Shown here: one piece after another, positions 1 through 7,815 of the stretch | How positions within the stretch are numbered: the first letter of the stretch is position 1 | How the letters are laid out: each line of letters begins with the position of its first letter | Source: Halisarca cf. caerulea | Taxonomy: Eukaryota; Porifera; Demospongiae; Chondrillida; Halisarcidae | DNA length: 12,500 nt | Direction of reading: 5' to 3' | Assembly: GCA_963170055.1 (NCBI GenBank) | Contig: CAUJGJ010000444.1 | Span: forward strand, 1,105,001 to 1,117,500 | Notes under the pieces: model-generated | What the model saw: the letters and a program-made list of their open reading frames with translations, nothing else | Told to the model about the DNA's origin: nothing | Database searches by the model: none | Translations under genes and position numbers: made by a program

Positions 1-122
1 AGGTGGTCCTTGTACAGAGGTGCTTTTACTACAACTGAAATGGACAATGAGATAGCCTACCATGGTCTCTGTAGACAGGTGGTCTTTATATGCAAGTGGT
101 CTTTAAGACAGGTTTTACTATA
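1..122. mobile_element. Right part of a Tigger-like MITE, cut by the window edge
   Basis: The sequence shares gtctctgtagacaggtggtc and the terminal segment ctttaagacaggttttacta with segments ending at 4147, 6597 and 6694. In the best copy (6444-6595) the equivalent end is ctttaagacagtttcactg followed by TA. The left end lies outside the window. It is non-coding, and membership is judged by shared blocks only. Confidence 0.6.
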
Positions 123-418
123 CTCCTGGATAGTAAGTACCTGGTTCAGTACACACTCCTGGATAGTAAGTACTCCTTATTCTGTCCCTGTGTATACCTC
201 ATGTACATAAACCAAGCCTGATAGTAAGTACCTGGTTTAGTACATACTCCTGGATAGTAAGTACTCCTCATTCTGTCCCTGTGTATACCTCATGTACATA
301 AACCAACCCTGATAGTAAGTACCTGGTTTAGTACATACTCCTGGATAGTAAGTACTCCTCATTCTGTCCCTGTGTATACCCAATGTATGTACATAAACCA
401 ACCCTGATAGTAAGTACC
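121..418. repeat. 91-bp minisatellite, about 3.3 copies, in the SRCR gene intron
   Basis: The motif ttctgtccctgtgtatacc recurs at 180, 271 and 362, exactly 91 bases apart, each time followed by a cataaacca segment and gatagtaagtacctgg. Within each unit, tagtaagtac occurs twice, so the unit itself contains an internal duplication. Copies are nearly identical; the third has a small insertion (caatgtatg) after gtgtatacc. The array lies in the intron downstream of exon 3 on the minus strand. Confidence 0.88.
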
Positions 419-534
419 TCTAATAAGTACTGATTTTGTGACCGCTTTGATCGAGGTATGTACTAGAACAATTTTACTGCAGTAGGTATTCAAAATAACA
501 TGAGACACAAATACAATGTCATGCGAATAGATAC

Positions 535-867
535 CGTTTTGAGAGCAGCGGATGTTGATTACTTGTCCTGAAGAACACTGAGAGGTGGGGCCTATGGTCA
601 CTCGACCGTCGAGACAATCCCTCAGAGACATGTGCGAGGAGGAACAAGTAATGTTACCAACAATTGTCAAAGAGGTTGATTGCTGAAGGGGTGTATGGGG
701 CAAGAGGAACGAATTTCTTCTTCCAAGTTGCAAGCAGAGGAGCTCTTGAGTCTGCTCATTTAGCTCAACATCAGAGCAGGCTGGATACCAGGCCCCACCC
801 ACATAGATCTCCACTCTGCCACTTATGGCGCTGCCCCCTGCCAGTCTGATGTCACCTTCAGAATACT
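535..867 (-). CDS. Exon 3: second SRCR domain, divergent six-cysteine
   Basis: This 333-bp minus-strand exon encodes a second SRCR domain of the same gene. Landmarks are GDIRLAGGSAISGRVEIYVG, AWYPACSDVE, ELLCLQLGRRN, NITCSSSHMSLRDCL, SQCSSGQ and INIRCS, giving six cysteines in the C2, C3, C5, C6, C7, C8 pattern. The usual GTVCDDGW region is altered to YPACSDVEL, and the QLGC/GF part is replaced by QLGRR, so ligand contacts may differ from exon 2. The acceptor is tattttaatag|AG and the donor is CAAAACG|GTATCT. Both are phase 1 and the length divides by three, so the exon could be skipped or duplicated without shifting the frame. An AG two bases further on would give phase 0 and is disfavoured. 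The phase-1 donor shows that more coding sequence lies left of position 1. The ORF continues into TG repeat on the 5' side, which is intron. Confidence 0.87.
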
Positions 868-918
868 CTATTAAAATACAGCAAATGTCTGGTCTTACAC
901 AAGTGCTTGCTTCAACGC

Positions 919-935
919 ACTCACACATGCACACA

Positions 936-1000
<65 letters not shown>

Positions 1001-1005
1001 ATACA

Positions 1006-1102
<97 letters not shown>

Positions 1103-1125
1103 ACACATACACACACACACACACG

Positions 1126-1187
<62 letters not shown>
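919..1187. repeat. Interrupted (CA)n microsatellite (TG on the gene's sense strand)
   Basis: About 270 bases of CA dinucleotide are interrupted by short variants such as acgtatac, acgcatac and catac. On the SRCR sense strand it is (TG)n and ends about 50 bases before the acceptor of exon 3. Long Thr-His or Cys-Val reading frames through it are artefacts of the dinucleotide period. Alternating purine-pyrimidine DNA of this length can adopt Z-form. Confidence 0.98.
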
Positions 1188-1188
<1 letters not shown>

Positions 1189-1228
1189 TGCATACCTCAA
1201 TGTTGCATACCACCAACCTTTATATATG

Positions 1229-1963
1229 TACACATGTAAGGTTCAGAATCTGCCCAGGTAATCTTCCATGCAAGGTGGTAATCAAGGCAATCAACGCACA
1301 GCTAACACATGTTTAAAGACCTACTTTTAAGTGTACCTTCCAACCAGAAAACATGAGCAAAGGATATTTTTTCAAGATAATAAAACTAAACTAAACAGGC
1401 TAATGAAGTGTTTCAATCACAAAAAAATCAGGTTGGAAAAAATTAAAGACTTTTACTGTGATTTCAAATCTCAGGTCTCTGAAAACTTTCAGATAGAAGT
1501 GGTTGGCCATGAATTTTTCTGGTTGGACTCAACCACCTCCGACCAGTGTAGGCAGAAACTGTATGTAAACAGAATGTGTAGTCCAATATGGTATGGGACA
1601 TGCATTTTACGGTATAAGAAACCAAGTAGGCAATAAAGCTGTACACATGTAGGATTCCGCCTACACTGGTTGGAGGCAGTCAGGTCCAACCAGCAAAATT
1701 CACAGCCAACCACCTCTAACTTTTCAGAGACCAGAGGATTTAAAATTTCAGTGATCACGTCTATTCTTCAAACCTGTTCTTTTGTGATTGAAACACTTCA
1801 ATAGCCTCATGGTTAGTCTTATTACCTTGAAGCAAGCCTTCGTTGACGTATGTGGTTGGAATGTTCACTTAGAAGTAGGTCTTCAAACGTGTGTTAGCTG
1901 TGTATTGATTGACTTGATTACCACCTTGGAAGATCACCTGCGCAGACCCTGTGCATGTGTGCA
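1229..1963. repeat. Giant imperfect inverted repeat (foldback) in intron 2
   Basis: The left arm (about 1229-1574) is matched in reverse complement by the right arm (about 1638-1963), around a loop of about 60 bases. Paired landmarks include gtgtttcaatcacaaaa near 1408 with ttttgtgattgaaacac near 1780, ccagtgtaggc near 1540 with gcctacactgg near 1659, and agacctacttttaagtg at 1317 with its partner near 1870. By eye, arm identity is roughly 80 percent with small gaps. There is no coding signal; ORFs here mirror one another. In the pre-mRNA it would form a long hairpin. It could be a foldback transposon or an inverted duplication; clear target duplications were not found. Confidence 0.85.
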
Positions 1964-2212
1964 CCTACATATCCGAACATATAAGGCTACACTTGTACAG
2001 TGAAACCTCCATAATCCGACACTCCACAAGACTGGAATTAGATGTCAGATTACAGAGGTTGTCGGATTATCCAGTACTTCTTAGTACAGTCAAACATGGT
2101 GATCGAGTGTACCTCATAACATGGTCGGATTAGAGAGAATGTTGGATTATAGAGGTGTCGGATTACAGAGGTTACACTTGTACCTACATATCCGAACATA
2201 TAAGGCTACACT
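1963..2212. repeat. Identical 31-bp direct repeats flanking a MITE
   Basis: The segment at 1963-1993 (containing tccgaacatataaggctaca) recurs without mismatch at 2182-2212, immediately outside the MITE at 1998-2180. This is far longer than the 2-bp duplication made by TA-inserting elements. It therefore reflects either a tandem duplication that included the MITE or an insertion into a pre-existing tandem repeat. Confidence 0.88.
1998..2180. mobile_element. Non-autonomous Tigger/pogo-like MITE, family 1 (copy A)
   Basis: The left end is CAGTGAAACCTCCATAATCC, preceded by TA. The right end, read inward on the other strand, is CAAGTGTAACCTCTGTAATC, also adjacent to TA. The interior carries repeated cggattacagaggtt-type segments in both orientations. 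The element is 183 bp with no ORF. A second copy with the same layout is at 7816-7991. The termini and TA target fit Tc1/mariner-superfamily Tigger/pogo elements (family knowledge). Confidence 0.75.
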
Positions 2213-2290
2213 ATTGGTACAACACAACTATGCGTTTACTGTATTGTGTATGCAAACATACTCACCGCACTCTACAATGTATGCACGGTG

Positions 2291-2329
2291 TACTGGGTGC
2301 CTAGAGTAGTAGCCTTTTGGCTAAAGGCC
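2291..2329. repeat. Dispersed repeat segment, inverted relative to 6107-6145
   Basis: The segment gtgcctagagtagtagcctt plus its continuation resembles, in reverse complement, the block at 6107-6145 (tagccagaggctgctactaa). Both contain a TAGCC...GGCT(A/G)CTACT core followed by a run toward CCCAGTA. It is probably a fragment of one interspersed repeat family; no class can be assigned. Confidence 0.4.
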
Positions 2330-2472
2330 TCCCCATGTTAAAAAAGCTTCCGTAACTTTAACAGTGTATTCACATGCACATACACACACGTGTTGAGCAA
2401 ATATGCACACATAATGTACATAAAGAGCATATTTATTATACACGTGCATGTACTGTATACATACTGGCATGT

Positions 2473-2505
2473 TATATGTCAATACACAAGGTGTATTGAC
2501 ATATA
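2473..2505. repeat. Perfect 15-bp hairpin
   Basis: Arms tatatgtcaatacac (2473-2487) and gtgtattgacatata (2491-2505) are exact reverse complements around the 3-base loop aag. It lies in intron 2, near the 5' TG tract in the sense of the gene. It is too short to class as a known element. Confidence 0.85.
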
Positions 2506-2608
2506 CCACATACAAAAACAATATATCATACACAAGTTAGGTGTGTATTTACGTATACACAGATGTATGGACACACCCACACCCACACACATCTGCATGT
2601 CTATACAT

Positions 2609-2610
<2 letters not shown>

Positions 2611-2674
<64 letters not shown>

Positions 2675-2691
2675 ACACACATACACACACA

Positions 2692-2736
<45 letters not shown>

Positions 2737-2767
2737 GCACACACACACACACTGCACACAAACGCAT

Positions 2768-2860
<93 letters not shown>
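2611..2860. repeat. Interrupted (CA)n microsatellite next to the exon 2 donor
   Basis: About 250 bases of CA dinucleotide carry variant units (acatac, cagaca, catacgc, ctgcacacaaacgcatg). On the SRCR sense strand it is (TG)n and starts only about 9 bases after the GTGAGT donor of exon 2. The long His-Thr and Cys-Val frames it creates are not genes. Confidence 0.98.
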
Positions 2861-2861
<1 letters not shown>

Positions 2862-2869
2862 CAACTCAC

Positions 2870-3205
2870 TTCTACACACTACACCTGCAGCATCCCCAGC
2901 AGGGCAGGATGGCGCAGTGGTCACAACTGTACACTCAGATAGACTGTTTTCCGACCCTAAGCAGCTCAGAGAAGCTACTGTAAAGGTTGGCGAGACCTCC
3001 CAATTGACCAGCAGTCTTTCTCCATTGGTGTGGAACGATACTGCTTCATCGAATCCAAGCTGCTTGCACACGACTCCTGCACTAGCTGCATTCCACCCGG
3101 TAGGACACACTCTCCCCCACACACCACTTCTGTACACCTCGACAATCCCGCTCAACTGGTCAGGTCCGTTCACCAATTGAACGTCATTGTCAGAAGGACT
3201 TTGAC
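2870..3205 (-). CDS. Exon 2: complete SRCR domain, six-cysteine (group A-like)
   Basis: This 336-bp minus-strand exon encodes one scavenger receptor cysteine-rich domain, an extracellular protein- or ligand-binding module. Landmarks in order are DVQLVNGPDQLSGIVEVY at the start, VWGRVCPTGW, GVVCKQLGF, SLSCLGSENSLSEC, an SC near the end and AGVVC. The six cysteines correspond to C2, C3, C5, C6, C7 and C8, the group A set, which normally pairs 2-7, 3-8 and 5-6. The acceptor follows a pyrimidine-rich tcctcttcccactacag. The donor is AGAA|GTGAGT, close to consensus. Both boundaries are phase 1 and the length divides by three. An alternative in-frame phase-1 acceptor after tttttatcag would start the exon at 3271 and add 22 residues. 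Group A domains are usually split over two exons in vertebrates, so a single-exon copy is notable. The domain call is firm; the exact acceptor is less so. Confidence 0.9.
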
Positions 3206-3283
3206 CTGTAGTGGGAAGAGGACCATTGTAGTCAATATGATTGCTGCATGGTATAGGGTTGCCATGGTAAACTGATAAAAATA

Positions 3284-3359
3284 CAGTAGAATCTCTTGGC
3301 ACAACACTCAGCTGACATCCTGACGAAATTTATCTTGACCAGACAAGGAGATTCTACTG
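3284..3359. mobile_element. Tiny (76-bp) TIR element upstream of exon 2
   Basis: Both ends read CAGTAGAATCTC inward, a 12-base perfect terminal inverted repeat. TA precedes the left end; the right flank is TG, read as a decayed TA target. It is non-coding. It lies in intron 1 and its left tip is about 10 bases from the alternative exon 2 acceptor (tttttatcag). The terminal CAGTAGAA matches the Tigger-like pattern of neighbouring MITEs. Confidence 0.72.
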
Positions 3360-3596
3360 TGGTATTATGGCATGAAGGCCACCCGTTAAACCTGACAAAG
3401 TGGCTGCTGTAGACAGGTAGTTGACCTCTAGAGGTGATACAAAATGTACTGTGGCTATTTACACTGTGTAATACTGGCTGTGATAAAGAGGACCTTCACA
3501 GACAGGTGGACAAGCAAGGTGGCTACTTGGTGCCTTAGCAATAGCCGCAGTCTATTGGTTCCCCAGAATAAATAAGATTTCTTATATTGAAACTGA

Positions 3597-4050
3597 CATC
3601 AGTACAGCACGAAGTGAAACGTACACCACTCAAGGTTCCCACAGTGATTGCGGTCTCTGTAGACAGGTGGATACTGGTACAGCACGAAGTGAAACATACA
3701 CCACTCAAGGGTCCCACAGTGATTGCGGTCTCTGTAGACAGGTGGATACCAGTACATTATGAAGTGAAACGTACACTACTCAAGGTTCCCAGTGATTGTG
3801 GTCTTTGTAGACAGGTGGATACCAGTACATTATGAAGTGAAATGTACACCACTCAAGGTTCCCACAGTGATTGTGGTCTCTGTAGACAGGTGGATACCAG
3901 TACGTTATGAAGTGAAACGTACACCACTCAAGGTTCCCACAGTGATTGTGGTCTCTGTAGACAGGTGGATACCAGTACGTTATGAAGTGAAACGTACACC
4001 ACTCAAGGTTCCCACAGTGATTGTGGTCTCTATAGACAGGTGGTCTTCAT
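3597..4050. repeat. 75-bp minisatellite (about 6 copies) derived from a MITE
   Basis: The motif gtgattg(c/t)ggtctctgtag recurs at 3644, 3719, 3792, 3867, 3942 and 4017, a 75-base period with one 2-base loss. Each unit contains actcaagg...attg(c/t)ggtctctgtagacaggtgg, which also occurs inside the MITE at 6444-6595 (from about 6467 to 6508). A gaagtgaaac segment may correspond to that MITE's left end. Because 75 divides by three, the array stays open as a 25-residue repeat on the plus strand, but it lies antisense inside intron 1 and no coding role is claimed. Confidence 0.9.
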
Positions 4051-4147
4051 GAAGATTCTACTGAAATTACACAAGAGCCAGCCAACAGTGGTCACTATAG
4101 ACAAATGGTCCTTGCATATTGTGGGCTTTAAGACAGGTTTTAATGTA
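4051..4147. mobile_element. Right half of the MITE from which the 75-bp array arose
   Basis: Directly after the array the sequence continues as ggtcactatagacaaatggtcc and ends ctttaagacaggttttaatg before TA at 4146-4147. This follows the order of the MITE at 6444-6595 (ggtcactatacacaggtggtcc, then ctttaagacagtttcactg before TA). The array plus this piece therefore look like one MITE whose left half has been tandemly amplified. Confidence 0.6.
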
Positions 4148-4199
4148 CATATGTTTAATATAAATGAGGGAATCAGACTGCTGTGAGCAGGGATCGTAC

Positions 4200-4260
4200 C
4201 TTGTGCTGGACCAAGGACAAGACAAGTCACAGTGTAGAGAACTGAAAGCAAAAGGATCAT
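4200..4260 (-). CDS. Exon 1 of a multi-SRCR protein gene: start codon and signal peptide
   Basis: The minus strand has ATG at 4260-4258 with A at -3, opening a 20-residue peptide, MILLLSVLYTVTCLVLGPAQ. This is a textbook secretory signal: a short N-terminus, an uninterrupted Leu/Val-rich core and a small-residue end. The frame runs into a donor, CAAG|GTACGA, with the intron starting at 4199, and leaves one base of a split codon (phase 1). That matches the phase-1 acceptor of the SRCR exon at 3205, so splicing gives ...GPAQ-G-QSPSDNDVQLV. The role is to direct the SRCR protein into the ER for secretion or cell-surface display. The ORF reads on past the donor without domain character, so the splice is preferred over read-through. 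Seen: signal-like peptide and donor. Inferred: joining to the next exon. No transcript evidence is available here. Confidence 0.66.
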
Positions 4261-4335
4261 CTTTGCTGTCCAATCGATCTTCTATCTTGTGCTGGTATTG
4301 TAACTGACAAACTACAATGGTAAAATTATACTGAA
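4261..4335 (-). promoter_or_regulatory. Possible core promoter and 5' UTR of the SRCR gene
   Basis: Upstream of the ATG at 4260, the minus strand reads TATAATTT at 4330-4323, then TCAGTT at 4307-4302, which resembles an initiator. The spacing is about 25 bases. If used, the 5' UTR would be about 45 bases with no upstream ATG. A second TATA-like TTTAAAA lies further up, near 4411-4402. AT-rich matches are common in this DNA, so this is weak evidence. Confidence 0.22.
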
Positions 4336-4348
4336 CTATTATCACCAA

Positions 4349-4979
<631 letters not shown>

Positions 4980-5103
4980 AACATGTACGCATACGCTCAT
5001 GCATGTGTACTTGTGTGTATGCGAGTGTATAGCCCACAACTACCAAAGCATAACATCATTCATTACAGCACCAATTGGAGGATTAGATCAGAGAAGACCT
5101 ATA

Positions 5104-5308
5104 CAGTAGAACCCCGTTTGAGGGACTACCCTCTTGTATGACTGGCTCTGCTGGTCACAGATGTATACAGTCTGTGCCCTATACTAAGTTCCCCTTCACC
5201 AGAGATCGCCTCTTTTGAAAGACCATCTTTCAATGGTCCCTAAGAGATCCTTCTGAAAGACCACCTTTCAATGGCCCCTAGGGTGGTCTCTCAAAAGAGG
5301 TACTGCTG
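5104..5308. mobile_element. 205-bp Tigger/pogo-like MITE, family 2
   Basis: The left end CAGTAGAACCCCGTTTGAGG and the inward-read right end CAGCAGTACCTCTTTTGAGA agree at about 21 of 27 terminal positions, and TA flanks both sides. The interior has a near-duplicate of about 39 bases (gaaagacca(t/c)ctttcaatgg at about 5217 and 5256). No ORF. Termini and target are typical of non-autonomous Tigger/pogo elements. Confidence 0.75.
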
Positions 5309-5404
5309 TATACACAAATGAAGTAAACACACATTCAAACATGAGTACCTTTCAAACTCTCTCCAAATGAAGTAAACACGCAAACCGTTCAAACTGTTTC
5401 AAAG

Positions 5405-5780
5405 GTACCTGTCTACAGAGGCCACTGTAGGCTGATCCACGGAACACCCCATACATGAGTACAATGTCACTTCCTTACAAGGACTACCTGTTTACAGAGT
5501 ACACTATGCTCCGGTGCATCGATCACCTCAGGTTCCCAATACAGCTACAGTGAAAGTTGTCATGAAGACCACCTGTAAATATATAGAAGGACCACCTGTC
5601 TGTCATGACCACTGTAGACTGGTGCAGGAACCACTACAGTAATACACTAGTGCACCTCTACACAAGGACCACCTGTCTACAAAGACCACTATCACTCGGT
5701 CCCTTAGGCGGTCTTTATACATGTATAGGCTTGACTGTACACTATACCTGCCTACAGAGACCGGTGTAGGCTGCACCTTG
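5405..5780. repeat. Decayed MITE-derived array, reverse orientation
   Basis: Degenerate copies of ggaccacctgtctacaaaga and gaccactgtaggctggtgc recur at about 5405, 5480, 5588, 5667 and 5745, spaced roughly 75-110 bases. This is the reverse complement of the gtctctgtagacaggtggtc block in the arrays at 3597 and 6285. A small protein-length frame at 5721-6038 starts inside it and has no recognisable domain. Confidence 0.6.
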
Positions 5781-6106
5781 GAGTGGACAAACAAAGGAAT
5801 AGGAATTTACCGAACTTTGTACAGGTTTCAGTCAACAAACCCGCATGGCTTTGCTTCCAAGGGTAACCTTTCTCCTTCATACCAATGTATGCAAACTTCA
5901 TGTTCAAATAAGCTCATTTCAATCACGTGCTATTGTAGTCAAAATATGAGCGCCTTAGTCTTGAAGTTTCGTCTGCACTGCTGGGAATTGGTTGGCCCCG
6001 TAGCATGCAGGATGTGCTACAAGGAAGAAGGAAGCTAATGCAATAAATAGCCTTTTAGAAGTAGAGTGGTACGTTCCTGTTCATGAAAACTGGGTGGGAC
6101 ATTATA

Positions 6107-6145
6107 TGTAGCCAGAGGCTGCTACTAAGGCCCCCAGTAACCCAC
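6107..6145. repeat. Dispersed repeat segment, inverted copy of 2291-2329
   Basis: It contains tagccagaggctgctactaa followed by ggcccccagta, corresponding in reverse complement to the block at 2291-2329. A short direct repeat of aatcaaattc follows at about 6168-6187. No coding potential. Confidence 0.4.
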
Positions 6146-6284
6146 ACACTCAATCACTCACAAACACAATCAAATTCAATCAAATTCAAATTAGTTCAGT
6201 GGCTGCAGTAGGTCACCTTCACATCTGTTCCCAGGTTGGTGGTATATGTACAGATGTGGCCAATGACTTGATCTACAGACACCT

Positions 6285-6694
6285 TACAGTGGTCTCTATG
6301 AACAGGTGGTCTTTGTGTACAGGTGCAGATATGGCCCACAGATCACCCTATAGTGGTGTCTACAGACAGGTGGTCTTCGTGTACAGGTACAGATATGGCC
6401 CATGGATCACCTACAGTGGTGTCCACAGCCAGGTGGTCTTGTACAGTGAAACCTGTCTACAAAGAACACTCAAGGGACCAAGTAATTGCGGTCTCTGTAG
6501 ACAGGTGGTCTTATGTAGAGGTGCAATAACACAGAGCATGGTCACTATACACAGGTGGTCCTTCTATACAGGTTGTCTTTAAGACAGTTTCACTGTATAG
6601 GTGAAGATATGGCCAATGGATCACCCGACAGTGGTGTCTAGAAACCCTGGTGGTGTTTGTATGCAGGCGTTGCTTAAGACAGGTTTCACCGATA
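6285..6694. repeat. 63/64-bp MITE-related array interrupted by a younger MITE
   Basis: The block aggtggtctt recurs at 6304, 6368 and 6431 (periods 64 and 63), each but the last followed by tgtacaggt(g/a)cagatatggcc and a gatcacc segment. The third unit is broken by the MITE at 6444-6595, and its remainder (gatatggccaatggatcacc) resumes after it. The array ends in aagacaggtttcaccgata at 6694, a MITE-like right terminus. Confidence 0.7.
6444..6595. mobile_element. 152-bp Tigger/pogo-like MITE, family 3, intact ends
   Basis: The left end CAGTGAAACCTGTCTACAAA and the inward-read right end CAGTGAAACTGTCTTAAAGA are near-perfect TIRs, with TA at 6442-6443 and 6596-6597. It sits inside a repeat unit of the surrounding array, and the unit closes up across the element, which supports a real insertion. 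It is the best reference copy for the fragments at 1-122, 3597-4147 and 6666-6694. Confidence 0.82.
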
Positions 6695-6728
6695 GTTTCG
6701 AAAACAGCCTGAATTGAACCTCTGTTGA

Positions 6729-7072
6729 CGGGGGGGGTCACACAATTTCCTCCTTGGATTAAGGTTTCCAGCTATTCATCTTGATGTAAACAGCTAATGA
6801 GGTTTGGATTGGATACAATGCTCTCTGAAATGAGGTGAATATTAAGCACTTGCCCACACAAACACTGTGTGCCCACACACACAAAAAAAACACTGCCCAT
6901 GCTAGGGTTCTCTCCACCTACATAATATTGCTATAGCAGGGTTTCATTTGGAAAAATGAGCAAGGGGGGCAAAACAATACTTATGGAAAAAATTTGGGAG
7001 TGGTGGGGGGGTGGTGGTGGGGTTTAGGGGTAAGGGAGTGCGCGCGATAGGGGGTCTGGGGGCATACTCTCC
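6729..7072. other. G-rich region with quadruplex-forming potential
   Basis: Runs of G occur at 6729-6736, near 6964-6969 and densely at 6996-7064, including ggggggg, ggtggtggggtttagggg, taaggg and gggggtctggggg. Four or more closely spaced runs of at least three G on the plus strand meet the usual quadruplex pattern. The region also lacks any protein-like ORF. Confidence 0.6.
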
Positions 7073-7320
7073 CATAAAGTTTTGAATTTATACCCTCAGA
7101 GGTGCATTTTCAGACTCATTTGTGGTTCCAGATTTCAGATTACCTTTTGGGGGGGGGGGGGGGGGCATTAGTATCACAGTTTATATCTGCTGTGCAGTGA
7201 TGTGAGATATGTATGTACAGTTGTAGGGGTACATATATAGCTAGGGGAGTCTGGGAGTATGCTCCCCCAGGGAAAATTTGAGTTTTTAGGTTATATAAGG
7301 TGATATCTGAGGCCATTTTG
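7050..7320. repeat. Two decayed direct copies of a GGGGTCTGGGGGCAT-type repeat
   Basis: The segment starting near 7051 (ggggtctgggggcatactct, then a ttttgaattt stretch) resembles the one starting near 7243 (aggggagtctgggagtatgc, then a tttgagttttt stretch), about 190 bases apart. Each contains a small G/C palindrome around CAT(A)CTC/TATGCTC. Between them is a run of 17 G at 7149-7165. It probably consists of fragments of an interspersed repeat; class unknown. Confidence 0.5.
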
Positions 7321-7396
7321 GACCATTCAAGGGTTGATTGTGGCACAGAATTACTCTTTGATCTTGAAGAGATTGTAGATATGTGAAACAGAAACA

Positions 7397-7765
7397 CAGT
7401 GTACAGTACAACCATAGACACTGAACTATAGACACAGTGTACAGTAGAACTATACACTTGATTATAGACACAGTGTACAGTACAACTATAGACACTGAAC
7501 TATAGACACAGTGTACAGTACAACTATAGACACTGAACTATAGACACAGTGTACAGTACAACCATAGACACTGAACTATAGACACAGTGTACAGTAGAAC
7601 TATACACTTGATTATAGACACAGTGTACAGTACAACTATAGACACTGAACTATAGACACAGTGTACAGTACAACTATAGACACTGAACTATAGACACAGT
7701 GTACAGTAGAACCATAGACACTGAACTGTAGACACAGTGTACAGTAGAACTATAGACACTTGACT
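7397..7765. repeat. 38-bp minisatellite with 150-bp higher-order repeat
   Basis: The motif cagtgtacagtaga/caac recurs at 7397, 7435, 7471, 7509, 7547 and onwards, with spacings 38, 36, 38, 38. The 36-base variant (tatacacttgattatagaca) appears once per four units, so the sequence from 7397 repeats from 7547: a 150-bp higher-order repeat. The last units near 7700-7765 are more diverged. The unit contains tacagtagaac, like the tip of the nearby Tigger-like elements. Confidence 0.92.
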
Positions 7766-7815
7766 ACATGCGTATAGAGTGTCTATGGTAGAACCACACT
7801 ACTTTCACCCACTTA

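Noticed and set aside
359..1316. Long frames rich in Cys-Val or Thr-His across 919-1187 on both strands
   Set aside because: They arise because a dinucleotide repeat is open in every frame; only the part at 535-867 has protein-domain character, and a splice acceptor separates it from the repeat.
2390..3302. Frames across the CA tract at 2611-2860 fused to SRCR sequence
   Set aside because: The SRCR exon ends at a GTGAGT donor at 2870/2869; the Cys-Val extension is intron.
3587..4052. Plus-strand protein with 25-residue repeats (VDRWIPVRYEVKRTPLK type)
   Set aside because: The period of 75 bases keeps the frame open by chance; the repeat is MITE-derived and antisense inside intron 1, with no independent coding evidence.
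5721..6038. 105-codon plus-strand frame
   Set aside because: It starts within a decayed repeat array, has no recognisable domain, and shows no clear splice or promoter context.
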